Source: Owenia fusiformis
Lineage: Eukaryota > Annelida > Polychaeta > Sabellida > Oweniidae
Assembly: GCA_903813345.2 (NCBI GenBank)
Contig: CAIIXF020000002.1
Location: forward strand, 26,791,223 to 26,855,222
Direction of reading: 5' to 3'
DNA: 64,000 nucleotides
The notes beneath the pieces were generated by a model that was not told where the DNA came from, searched no databases, and saw only the letters and a program-made list of their open reading frames with translations. Below are positions 22,560 to 34,900 of the stretch, in pieces. The position numbers and the translations under genes were made by a program. Position 1 is the first letter of the stretch; every line of letters starts with the position of its first letter.

Positions 22560-23765
22560 TCATAGTTTGGTATGTTCTTGTCCATTTTTAACTGTGTGAT
22601 TTTGACCATTTACTTTCATATGCTTTAATGCAGGATTATGTTCCATTGCAGTCGTTGCAGTTACGGAACGCGTGACGTAAGCGTTAGAGACCCCTGGTGT
22701 GCCACTAAATCGTTCACAGCAAAGCATCGCCTTCAGTTCGGTCCTAAAGGCCTTTCCAGTCAGGCAATACAGCCAGAAGTTTAACACACTGTTGATCTGT
22801 TGTACGAACTCTGCAATTCTTTTGGCAAAATACAGGTTGTCCATGTTGTTGCCGGTAGAGGTGAATTCATCATTGAGTGATAAAACCATGCAGATAGCTA
22901 CAGGGAGGGTCAGTATAACAAACGTCGTCGAAGTAGAAACAAGCATAATGGCGATAGATGTCGTGTTACTTTTCTGGGCGCCGTCAGATGTCGCTGCACG
23001 TCGTTGTCGATCAGACATAATTAATCGTGTAATAATTGCAATATTACAAGCTACCATAAATAAAAAGGGAACAAGAGACGCAATACTAAGGTCCAGCCAT
23101 AGAAATATAATCACAAACTGAGGACCCATCAACTCAGCGATATTATCCACGAGGTCGCAATAATAAAAACCATCATATTCTGTGAGCGAGAACGTCCAGA
23201 AGATATGAGCGTTCACTCCAGTGAGGATAAATGCAATGCTTCCCAAAACAATACAAGCAGTTCGCCTTCGACAGACGATCTTGGCCTTCATGGGGAAGTA
23301 GATGAATACAATACGCTCACAACTGACCGCTACGAGAATCCAGGCGACAAAGTGGATCAAAAAGTAGCTGACAAATCGATACACCTTGCATCCGGCGACT
23401 GTTTCATCCGATATCCAAATCTTGAAGACGATTTGTAACCAAGAGTCTAAGCTGAACATATACAGCAGGAGAGTGTCGCAGATAGCTAGGGTCGTCAAGT
23501 ACAGTCCCCACGAAGATTTACGGAACTTTTTCCGCATTAACACTGCGATGACAAGAATATTACTGATTGTTCCAAACACAAGAAGCAACGGTGCCCCGAA
23601 TATCCACGTTTTTTCTTCGTTGTCAAATTCTTGTACTTCGTCATCGTACAATAGCGATTCGGTTACGTTTAATTGCGACTCACTTAACTCTACCGTTGTC
23701 TCGCTAAAGTTCAATGAAGACTCATTTAAGATAGGATACGACATCGTTGAGTTCAGAGATGACAT
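22560..23765 (-). CDS. Class A (rhodopsin-like) peptide-type GPCR, intronless, copy 2
   Basis: Paralogue of 15364-16542 with the same architecture: glycosylated acidic N-terminus, TM1 GTISN, Cys in AGCKVYRF, ERI for DRY, LTLP in TM6, NSVLNFWLYCLTG in TM7 and MLCC after helix 8. I start it at the ATG at 23765 (401 residues, MSSLNSTMSY). The frame is open two codons further to a GTG, which is not a likely start in an animal. The N-terminal 30 residues and the C-tail differ from copy 1. The part from TM1 to TM7 is almost the same protein, and the DNA from TM3 to TM5 differs mostly at silent positions. The two genes lie tail to tail 6 kb apart. Confidence 0.93.
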   Translation of the reverse strand: MSSLNSTMSYPILNESSLNFSETTVELSESQLNVTESLLYDDEVQEFDNEEKTWIFGAPLLLVFGTISNILVIAVLMRKKFRKSSWGLYLTTLAICDTLLLYMFSLDSWLQIVFKIWISDETVAGCKVYRFVSYFLIHFVAWILVAVSCERIVFIYFPMKAKIVCRRRTACIVLGSIAFILTGVNAHIFWTFSLTEYDGFYYCDLVDNIAELMGPQFVIIFLWLDLSIASLVPFLFMVACNIAIITRLIMSDRQRRAATSDGAQKSNTTSIAIMLVSTSTTFVILTLPVAICMVLSLNDEFTSTGNNMDNLYFAKRIAEFVQQINSVLNFWLYCLTGKAFRTELKAMLCCERFSGTPGVSNAYVTRSVTATTAMEHNPALKHMKVNGQNHTVKNGQEHTKL

Positions 23766-23771
23766 ACTCAC

Positions 23772-25195
23772 AAAAACGCTGTTTATGGTTAATGGTTAGA
23801 GCTAAGTGATTATAGAAACGTGGGTATCAGTGTGAAAGAAGGTGACAATCACATACCAACTAGAAGCCATAGATCCAACTTTTCCTATTGTCTATAGATT
23901 CTATAAAATCGGTCAATCCTTTTTGTTTTCCTTTGTTTCGTTATTTTTTATCTCATTCACTTAACTGTTTGATATTAATGTTCTAATTGCTTGAAGGTAT
24001 ATCATATTCCCTATCAAAGTAGTATCATTTACTCAACTGACATCCTCTTTCTTAACTGCCTTAAGATCGAAAACTCATTCCAGGATATCGTTCACTGGTC
24101 AATTCACTTATTAAGTAATTGCGGCATCTTGAAAGTAAATGTTTAATCTATATTAATGTAAATAGGTTTAATGAACATTGTCGATCCCTGGACCTGATTA
24201 TTTTGTTCCTGGCCGTGACCATATTAATTACATGTTAAGTGATTAAAGTGAAATACTGTCACGTATTTCTTTAACGATCGCTTCATTTCTGTAATCGGGT
24301 AGCAACTAGTTTTGAATTTTCTCGTGTTTTATTCCTTGCCAGCTAAACACATATTCAAGCTATTTTACATTGTGAAACAAAACTATCTGAAAGCTTTACG
24401 TCTACCCTTCTCGTAATCATTCTATAAGCGATAGAGGATTGTTTAAGTCTTAGATAAATTAATACACTCCAGGGGAAAATATCGATATTTTCAATTTATT
24501 TCTGATTTGTGCGTATGATTCTTCAATTTTGTCAATGTTGGTTTTCATCATTAACGACTAATGTGTCCGTAGATAAATCGTTTATCAATTGACCTCTCAA
24601 CTTCCTGCAAGTTACTAAATCACTATGATTGTAAATGTACCTAAAAATAATTTCCGAATGGAAAGATCCAATGTAATCGAAATATTACCCTCAAAATATA
24701 TTACAGTTTTGTTGCATAATGATTCGCTATTTATCTTTTTCGAATTTAACAATTGAAGGGGTTGTGGTAAAATGAATTGATTTAAGAGATCTCACATGAT
24801 ATTACATTACCTATCAAATATTATGCACTGTGCCATATATTAAGTACGTATAAATACTCATAAGCATTTTCAATAATTACAGGTATGATTAAAGTCTCAG
24901 AGTCAATTGTTCTAATATTGGTAATTCTAATCACCTCTCTTTAGACAGGATTACGTTGGGGTTATGATGAATTTAATAGAGTTTGGTAAATAGTTACATC
25001 AATTATTTTCAAAATATTTTCCATCGGTATTATATTTCGATTAAGACATCAAAGCTTCATAATTAAAAGCTTAGATATGGATTTTTGTGGACCACGACGT
25101 TGGTATTTCGAATATATGTTGATCTTTGGCACCCTCGTCGACTTAGGGACTTGGTCCTGTACTGGTATCTCAACAGCTAATTTTGATGTCGAGAA
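23772..25195. other. Intergenic DNA upstream of GPCR copy 2
   Basis: AT-rich. No gene or repeat recognised; the GPCR promoter must lie at its left end. Confidence 0.5.
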
Positions 25196-25500
25196 ATTAA
25201 ATGTGGAATCTACCCGACCTAGAAATCGTTTTTTAAAGAAAACTTACATTTAAAAGTTGACAAAAATTCCTGAAACTATATTTTTGGTGTACTGTATGGT
25301 GTACAGTAAGGACTGAGTATATTGAATATTTTCGCCGAGAAAAAAAAACGTTCAGTGTCGGTAGGTGTTCACTATAGAGAGGGTGATTTAGACAGAAGTC
25401 AGTATAGGGTATGCGCAGAGGAAGGGTGTTCACTAGAGAAATGTGTTCACTAAAGAGAGGTTTTCACTAAGGCAGGTTTTACTGTACGTAAATTTCGAAT
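25196..25500. mobile_element. Remnant of the GCGAGTAG MITE interrupted by a second repeat
   Basis: GGAATCTACCCGACCTAGAA (about 25205) and the block up to 25285 resemble the centre of the MITEs at 10028 and 59935. Similarity then gives way to a block (about 25290-25490, rich in GTGTTCACTA and ending TTTTACTGTA) that also occurs at about 49630-49800. Both are old fragments. Confidence 0.5.
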
Positions 25501-25956
25501 ACGATATCACTTTTTAATATTTATATTATGAATGTCTAGTGGTTCATCTGTAAAATCTGTCTCTAAATAAAAACGTTAGGAACGATTTTGTATAAATTGT
25601 AGTGTTCGTTAGAAAACCAAATGCTCTGTCGGTAGCAGTAAATTGTTTTTTGAACAGTTTGACGAATGCAAACACATGCGGTTTTCCCAGTTATGTTTGA
25701 ACCAAAGAGCTATCTAGAGAACTAAGCTTTACTAGTGGAGAATTTATCTTTTTTAAATGATGCTCATTGTGTTTTATCCATTATTACAAGATGTGCCTTC
25801 GAAATAAAAATATAAATATGCATTAGGCTAGTAATATCAATGATATAGCCTGTCTAACGTACACACGTGTTTCTAACGGAATACATGAATGTGTTTTAGT
25901 TTGAGATTAACATGCATGAATTTGAAGGGATCCATGATCAATCAAAATTCAGACTC

Positions 25957-26097
25957 TAATGCCCGGGTCACATTTGCTCCGATTCATCGGCCGGCGCCCG
26001 GCCGATTGAGTATTATGTTCACAATTGTATTTAGAATAAAATAATCAATCGGTCGGGCTCCGGCCGATGAATTGGAGCAAATGTGACCCAGGCATTA
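25957..26097. mobile_element. 141-bp foldback MITE
   Basis: Arms of about 60 bp (TAATGCCCGGGTCACATTTG and onward through GGCCGG-rich sequence) are inverted copies around a 25-bp AT-rich centre. It can form one near-perfect hairpin. The ends TAATGCC/GGCATTA may include the target duplication. Confidence 0.85.
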
Positions 26098-27775
26098 CAG
26101 ATGTACAGGTAACTCTCAGATTTCACTTTGATAATGTTAGGAACATGGCATTCGTTCGATCGGTGGTAGTTACACAGGGTTACGGTATCACTAACAATAG
26201 AATGATCTCAATCTCCGATTATGCTGCAATGTACTCATGTGTTTTATTCTTGTGATCTCAACATAAGACAAATGATCTAACAACGAGTCGAAGATGGCTA
26301 TGATAAAGAATTACAAAGTAAAACAATGATAGACAATGTTGAGTTAATGAGTACAATGGTTTCCAAATCTGACCCCATTCAATTTAGTGCATGCATGTAG
26401 TCAACTTTTACAATTTCATATAGTCATAATACTACTTTAAAAAGGATCAATAAAGATTACTTGAAAAGTCGAAAAAACAATTTACTAGATAAGGTCTCAT
26501 AATAGACCTTCTTTTCCATATATTTGCACATCATGTGGAAACCTATAGACTAAGTGAATTCAAAGTTAAGCGTAGGGCCATTAATTATTGTAGCTCCAAA
26601 AACCTTTTATTGAAAATCAGGTATAGACAAACAATTCCTTATCAGAATATCCAGAGCAATTAACCATTAACTCCTACGCAAGATAGGTTACATTGTTTTC
26701 AGAAATAGAGTTAAAAGGGACTATTGTGACCATATTTTGCACCTTTCTTTTCAATTAACGTTGATATTTGTGCAACCCCACATTCTATTCAATCTAGTTT
26801 TGATAGATAGCTGAATTATCTGAAACTACATTGGAAACAAACTACAATATCAGGAAAATCTGGGATGGACTTGAGAAGTTTTCCAGATCTGGTTGATTTG
26901 ACATGGTTAACCAAAAAACACGTACATTGTAGTTGTATTCTTATATATTCAATAGTATAAAATCATCATTATTACTACTTTACATGTAGTTATTTATATA
27001 CATTTTTATAGTTAATAATTAAAATAAAAATAGAAAAATTTTGCACAATGGGTTATAGCTAAAACGTATCCGCAACCTACATATCGTTTTAATCGAACTG
27101 CTTCGCATAAATCTGGTGAATGAGCTATGGATTTTAGATACGTTAAGCTAAAAATGTTGTACAAAACCTTTCTATTATCTGTGACAAACTACTTTCACGT
27201 GAAAAAATGAACTCAACAAATTCAATATCATTGAAGTGGAAATCGACATTGATGCCGAGTTTTTTATCCCTATCAAAAAATTTAACACAATTCTCTAAAG
27301 ACAAAGTATTCACTCATTTATAATTTATAAGCCAACTGTCATGATATCTGTCATCATCTTGATTGTCTTGCCAAGGATGTCTATCTGCTTTGGTCTTGTA
27401 GAGTGTACATTGAAATATTTAATTGAAAGCAGTACAGTAAAAGCACCATGATTTCCCTTGACTATGCGACTATGTGAAATGTATCACTTTTACTGCAAGG
27501 CATTTATATATTCTGTTATATATATATTCTGCAGGGTATAATAAATGATAATAATGGCTCTTCAATCCAATCTGTTAATAGAGGATTTCGATGAAAGCAC
27601 AACGTATGTTTATGCGTATAGCTATTGGTTATACAAGTGAATTGAAATGTGGCGTTTTGCAAAAATATGTACTGTATTATGCAAAAATAAACACTGATAT
27701 ATTCGCCATCTATTGGCAGCGGCAATGGGAAATGATTCCCTTGGTCATCATGTTAAAAATGCGATTACTCATGAT
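26098..27775. other. Intergenic DNA downstream of gatB
   Basis: AT-rich, no gene seen. It would hold the 3' end of the gatB transcript if this reads through the tandem array. Confidence 0.5.
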
Positions 27776-28910
27776 GTATGACATTTATAAGAACGTCCCT
27801 ATTTGCAGTCATTAGTCAACGCCTGGACTTGGTTTATCATAGCAGTAAATGCCCTTCACTTTCCCATTTGACCTAAACAGTCTTGTATGACTTTTATTAG
27901 ATCGTCCCTTTTTGCACAGTAATTAGTCAATGCCTGGACTTGGTTTATCATAGCAGTAAATGCCCTTCACTTTCCTATTTGACCTAAACAGTCTTGTATG
28001 ACTTTTATTGGAACGTCCCTATTTGCAGTCATTAGTCAACGCCTGGACTTGGTTTATCATAGCAGTAAATGCCCTTCACTTTCCTATTTGACCTAAACAG
28101 TCTTGTATGACTTTTATTGGAACGTCCCTATTTGCACAGTCATTACTTAATGCCTGGACTTGGTTTATCATAGCAATAAATGGCCTTCACTTTCCCATTT
28201 GACCTAAACAGTCTTGTATGACTTTTATTAGGACATCCCTATTTGCACAGTCATTAGTCAACGCCTGGACTTGGTTTATCATAGCAGTAAATGGCCTTCA
28301 CTTTCCTATTTGACCTAAACAGTCTTGTATGACTTTTATAAGAACGTCTCTATTTGCACAGTCATTATTCAACGCCTGGACTTGGTTTATCATAGCAATA
28401 AATGGCCTTCACTTTCCCATTTGACCTAAACAGTCTTGTATGACTTTTATTAGAACGTCCCTATTTGCAGTCATTAGTCAACGCCTGGACTTGGTTTATC
28501 ATAGCAGTAAATGGCCTTCACTTTCCTATTTGACCTAAACAGTCTTGTATGACTTTTATAAGAACGTCTCTATTTGCACAGTCATTATTCAACGCCTGGA
28601 CTTGGTTTATCATAGCAATAAATGGCCTTCACTTTCCCATTTGACCTAAACAGTCTTGTATGACTTTTATTAGGACATCCCTATTTGCACAGTCATTAGT
28701 CAACGCCTGGACTTGGTTTATCATAGCAGTAAATGGCCTTCACTTTCCTATTTGACCTAAACAGTCTTGTATGACTTTTATAAGAACGTCTCTATTTGCA
28801 CAGTCATTATTCAACGCCTGGACTTGGTTTATCATAGCAATAAATGGCCTTCACTTTCCCATTTGACCTAAACAGTCTTGTATGACTTTTATTAGAACGT
28901 CCCTATTTGC
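27776..28910. repeat. About 110-bp tandem array made from the last coding exon of gatB
   Basis: Ten units, 109 or 111 bp each, with the marker TCTTGTATGACTTTT at 27881, 27992, 28101, 28212, 28323, 28434, 28543, 28654, 28765 and 28876. The last of these is the working exon itself. On - each unit copies codons for [17 protein letters not shown]... to GQMGK and the stop. Variants (109 versus 111 bp, TTATAAG versus TTATTAG) recur in a roughly three-unit pattern, so units have also been copied in blocks. Confidence 0.93.
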
Positions 28911-31900
28911 ACAGTCGTTGGTCAACGCCTGAACTTGATTTATCATAGCAGTTAAAGCTCTTTTCTTGCCATTCTTGTATTGCCGCACCTGAAATAAAAA
29001 CCAGTATATTATCATTCTATTATTAGTCCTACATAATAAGGATGAAATTAAAGGAATTAGAAGGAGTTGGCAAATGCCAGTAGCAATTGTTTCAAATATC
29101 ATACTGATGTTTTTCTTAGCCTACAATCCTAAATTTTATTTTCTGAAAAAAAAGAGATCTGATCAGATATTGAAGTAACTGAATGTCTATCTTTACAAGT
29201 ATCCAATTTTGATGTATCAATTCCTTTTCTTTGTTATGTTTTCACATATTAATCTATTTTTCTGTTAAAAGTCTATGAAACATGAAGGATTTATCTTTCA
29301 CAGATTATAATGACAAAGAGCATTTACATGCAGAATGGACCAGAATGACGACTATGTATCACCATCAGGGGCCTAGCAAGGATCTAAAACCAGGTGAGGC
29401 AAAATAACAGGCAAGATAAAATTTGTCTAAACGAGGTGCATAATACCTACAGTAACATTAGGTTAGTAGTTTTCATTTCAACATAGATATCCTTAGATGC
29501 CTTGCTTGTCTATACCATGACATCAAACAAAGTGCAATTAAAAACAACTAAACAGTGCTTAGATTATACAGTATCTTACTGTTTTAGGCTGTTTCTTGAT
29601 GATCTGATCCAGATGTCCTCTCAACACAGTAGGGTCAGATATTTGTCCCCAGTTGTTAGATATCACCAGATCTCTAGGACACGTTGTAGTTCCATCTAGT
29701 AGCATCTTGAGAATCTGAAAGTATGGAAAGAAATTGTATTGCAGAAACCAATGTGATGAAGGTAGTTAGCAGTTTGACAACCAAGTGGCTAATCTGGGTC
29801 AGATGATGATTATAGACTAACAGAAAGTTCCTCTCGCGTTTGATAACAAAGCATGTTGATGGACTTTTTGCCCCAAAAGCCATATGTACACCTTGTTACA
29901 CTATATATTTAAAAACTGCCATTAATAAAAATGTCAATTCATGAGTTAGATGATTCAAAGCACAACAAAAATACCTTGGTTCCTATTAGATTATTTATCT
30001 GGCCATCTATTTTCAGGTCAAGCAGCTCTGCAAAGTGTCCCGGCTCTACAAGGTAGCTGAAAATATTTACAAAATAAAGTTACATATATCACTTCAATTA
30101 TATGCACACACTGTAGAGTCTGATGTATCACGCTTAAAGGTTATGTTACTGTAATGTGAACTATGGTTGAGATCTGCGTATTGTAGAATACATTGCAAAC
30201 ATTCTTAAACAGTTTCATAGTTTTCCATGCATTGTATTATATTTGCTTTAGAATACTTTGCACTATATAGACCAACTTCGAGAGGCTCTGTATTTGGGCA
30301 ACAATTTACATAATCCCGTTGTTACTTTGTATAAATGACATCACAATGTTGGCATATTTATGTAAGGAAGTTTATGTGCATACTGTATGTACAACTCATA
30401 TGGATTTGAGTGAAGGTAGACAGAAACATGGATTTACAATCTCTTCCACTAACCAACTGCATCCCCCCTTCCCTACCCAATATCCTGCACTGATCTCATG
30501 CTCCTTGCTTTCACATCACACACTCACCATTGTGATGCCTCTAACTCTCTCTTGTTGAGTTCCCCATAGAGATAATACAGAAGATTATAGGCTGTAAAGC
30601 TAGGCTGGGCACGTGTCAGACATAGCACAGCATGGAAATAGCTACGTAAGTCAGCATTGTACTGAAATGTGAAAAATAAATGTAAAGTTTATTCAAAGTT
30701 GTATTTCAGGGAACACTAAATCAAGAGTCAGCTCTTTACATGTATATAGATCTAAACCAAAAGCCAGCTCAATCTCAGCAGAAAGTCTGTCCTTTATTTA
30801 GACGTACACTCAATCTGCTCCATATTTAGACCTTACTCTAACTCATCCCCAAGCAAGAGTCTGCTCCATATTTATACATAAACCTAACTCACCACTGAAG
30901 CAAGAGTCTGTTCCATATTTAGACCTAACTCTACTCAATCAAGAGTCTGTTCCATATTTATACTTAACCCTAACTCACCACTAAAGCAAGAGTCTGTTCC
31001 ATATTTAGACCTAACTCTACTCAATCAAGAGTCTGTTCCATATTTAGACCTAACTCTAACTCACCACTAAAGCAAGAGTCTGTTCCATATTTAGACCTAA
31101 CTCTAACAGTTCCACTCTGTTGTCTTCAGGTAACCTTGGCATGGAATCCCTCAGCTCATCAATGTTGATTAAACTAAAACATAAAAAAGATGAGCCATAA
31201 TTTTTGGAGCCAAGAAGTTTGGTAATTTTGAAGGAGAAATCAACTGAACTTATTGGTTACAAGGATAACTGAAAGAGGGCAACTTGCAATTTTGGAATAA
31301 GTTTTGCTCATATCATCCAGTATTATGGCGTTTTTTTACTGTTTGTTCCACATCTATTTGGCAGATGCTGTATGTGAGATTACACATTTAAACTAAAACA
31401 TATTTTCATCCCTCTATAACAAATAACAACTTTAAGTGTCTACCTGGTCGCGTCCCCTGACTCTGGTACAGTTGTATTGTTGTAAATGATGACTGGAGGA
31501 AGGTTAGGTTCAGGCATAAATCTGTAGTCCTGGAGCCGTTCCTTATCTCTCATTGCCACAGTTTCCCTAAACAAAAGAAATATAATGACCATGTTAATAT
31601 ATATTTGACTCTTACATGCAAAAATATAGCAAACACCAGGCTTGTCAGACGGGGGGATGTTGGGTGCTAGTAATCCTAAAATCAGAACTGTTCGACTTTT
31701 TAAAAGATTGACATGAAATGATGAAAGTCCCTCTCTTCTTATTATACATCCTTTGACGTTATTTATTCTAACTAGACAATGGCAACTCCGCGGAGTAGCA
31801 AATCCCAACGAACAAAATATCAATTACCGAATTCCAATCAATTATACTCATTTCTTTGGTTAAAATTGAAAAATTTAGATTTTAGAATTGCGAATTCCTG

Positions 31901-34900
31901 CAAAGCAGCCATTTTGAATTTTCTGAGGTACAAATCTGAAGAATAATACCATAATTGTGATCCACTCCAAAATTTCATCAATTTGAGTATAATATAGCCA
32001 TACTTTGAAGGGATCGAAAAATTATTGCGAAATCGTACATTAGACGGCCATTTTGAATTTTACGAGGCTCGAATCAGAAAAAAGATACAATATTTGCAAT
32101 CTACTCTTAATTGCCTTTCATTTGAGTATAGTAAAGCTATACTTCAGAAAGATCTAAAAATTAGCGAAAATTACTGTTTTCCTGACCCCCCATACACAGC
32201 CCCTGGGGGTCAGGATGAAAAACACAGAATATATGTGAAATAGATAGATGTTGCGAATATATTACCAAAATTTCAAACAATAATATGAATTACTTTGGTT
32301 TAGAATGAAAAATTTATGGTTTTTGCGAAAAAGTCCCGTCATTTTTAAAGCGGCGGCCATCTTGAAAAATTTTTTTTTGCGTACAACTATTCACCAATAT
32401 ACATGTTTCCACTAAATATGAAGAAAATCCGTCAACTCGTATTTGAGTTATCTTCCGGACGGACGGACGGACGGACTGACGGACGAGGGGCTTCACTATA
32501 TCCCTACCGAACTTCGTTCGTTGGGATAATGAGTTATAAAATGTATGAATGAGATTCTAAATTATACCCCGTATCTACATCAAAAGATCTAGTCTTATTG
32601 ACAATTTCTCCACCATATTAGGATGGAATGATGACAGTCACTCCTTGCTTCTACTTTGACATTATATGTTCTAATGAGTTTGAAAACCTATGAATGAAAT
32701 GCTAAATCATACCCTGTATCTACATCAAAAGATCTAGTCTTATTGACAATTTCTCCACCATATTACGATGGAATGATGACAGTCACTCCTTGCTTCTACT
32801 TTGACATTATATGTTCTAATGAGTTTGAAAACGTATGAATGAAATTCTAAATCATACCCTGTATCTACATCAAAAGATCTAGTCTTATAGACAATTTCTC
32901 CACCATATTATGATGGAATGATGACAGTCACTCCTTGCTTCTACTTTGACATTATATGTTCTAATGAGTTTGAAAACGTATGAATGAAATTCTAAATCAT
33001 ACCCAGTATCTACATCAAAAGATCTAGTCTCGTTGACAATTTCCCCACCCGCAGATTTGATGGCAATTTGTCGCTTGATCTCAGACTCAATTGCTTGCTT
33101 GAGGGCCTTGAAACTGTTCAGATTCTTCACTTCAGCCCTTGTTCCCAGTGGATCATCTTGTCGGTGTATGGAGATATTAGCATCAACTCGTAATGAGCCC
33201 TCTAAAATAGATAGCAACATTAATTTTGATATTCATTCATTTGGGAATGAAATTAAGATGAAATAAATTGAAGAATAAACCAAATGCTAAGGCACCATTC
33301 AAAGGTTTGTCTAAGACTCCTGTGCATGATAAGAAGAGTTAAGAATTTTGACAAAAAAAATGTCAAAATTCGCTACAGTGGAAGCAGCCTAGTGAGTGAA
33401 TTTCCTCCAAACTCAAGCAATAATATCAAATTTCATATATCTGTACTCCTGTGACAATGGGACCCCTGGGACAATACTCAGTGTGTCAAATTCCCTCCAT
33501 GGAGTCTCACGCAAACTTCTGAATGGTGTATGGCAGTATACTAGATTCTAAGGGGCAGATCTAAAAGCTTTCAAGGGGGGCCCACATTTAAGGTCTGAAA
33601 AAATGTTGGCTCAAATTATGAGAATTTAAGGCCTGTTTTGTTAATAATTTGGCCTAAAATTAAAAATAAGCCCCTAGAAGGCCCAGTAATGTCCAAAACT
33701 GTCTAAAAAATGTTGGGCCCTCCAACCAGATACACAAATGCTTCCAATTTTGTTTAACACACCATGTGAATCGAGAGGAGCAAGCAGTTAACTTAAAATT
33801 ACTTAAAGTTACTTAAAATATCACTTTCAGTTCAGCGCATTCAGATTTTTTCCTTAGTCTAAAAAACCTATGTGACTAGCCAGCTATACAAGGACAAGAA
33901 ACATCATCCTTTTTTCATAGTCTAAAATATCTGGAATGAAGCCTTAGAGCTACATTAAAAAGAAACATACCCTCCATTCTGCAGTCGCATGTTCCTATGG
34001 TTTCTAGTACTAACTGAAGCTCACGTATAAAAGCCACTGCTTCAGATGATGAATTAAAGTCTGGCTCTGTAACGATCTCCATCAATGCCATACCTGTAGA
34101 ATATATTTTTTATTCACTTTTTTTATTTATTTAAATGCATTGTATATGTTATCCAGTCCTCTTGCCTTCCTCACTCACTGATCTCTTGTCCTCAAATTGG
34201 AACCATCAATTCATATTATCAATAAATGAATAACATTATCATAAAACACTTGCATAAGTGCCATGAAAACCCAATGCAATAACATAGAACACTTGCATAA
34301 TGTCTAATGAATACCTAATGTAACAGCATAAAACACTTGAATGAGGTCTCGAGAAAATTAAATGCAATAGAACAGTATAAGACACTTGCATGAAGTCTCA
34401 CCAAAACCTAATGCAATAGCATATAACACTTGAATCTCATGAAGATCTAATGCATATAGCACAAAACACTTGCATTAGGTCTCATAAAACACCTAACTAG
34501 CAAACTACACATGCATGAGGTAACGTTTCATGAAAACCTAATGCAATAGCAAATAACACTTGAATCTCATGAAGATCTAATGCATATAGCACAAAACACT
34601 TGCATTAGGTCTCATAAAACACCTAACTAGCAAACTACACATGCATGAGGTAACGTTTCATGAAAACCTAATGCAATAGCAAATAACACTTGAATCTCAT
34701 GAAGATCTAATGCATATAGCACAAAACACTTGCATTAGGTCTCATAAAACACCTAACTAGCAAACTACACATGCATGAGGTAACGTTTCATGAAAACCTA
34801 ATGCAATAGCAAATAACACTTGAATCTCATGAAGATCTAATGCATATAGCACAAAACACTTGCATTAGGTCTCATAAAACACCTAACTAGCAAACTACAC

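Noticed and set aside
23766-23771. GTG two codons upstream as the start of GPCR copy 2
   Set aside because: GTG is not a normal start in animal nuclear genes; the ATG at 23765 is in frame and gives a receptor of the expected length.
32885-33220. Longer version of gatB exon 6 reading into [14 protein letters not shown]
   Set aside because: The part after DVDTG is intron read-through in the tandem array; the donor at 33002 and the phase match to exon 7 settle the end.
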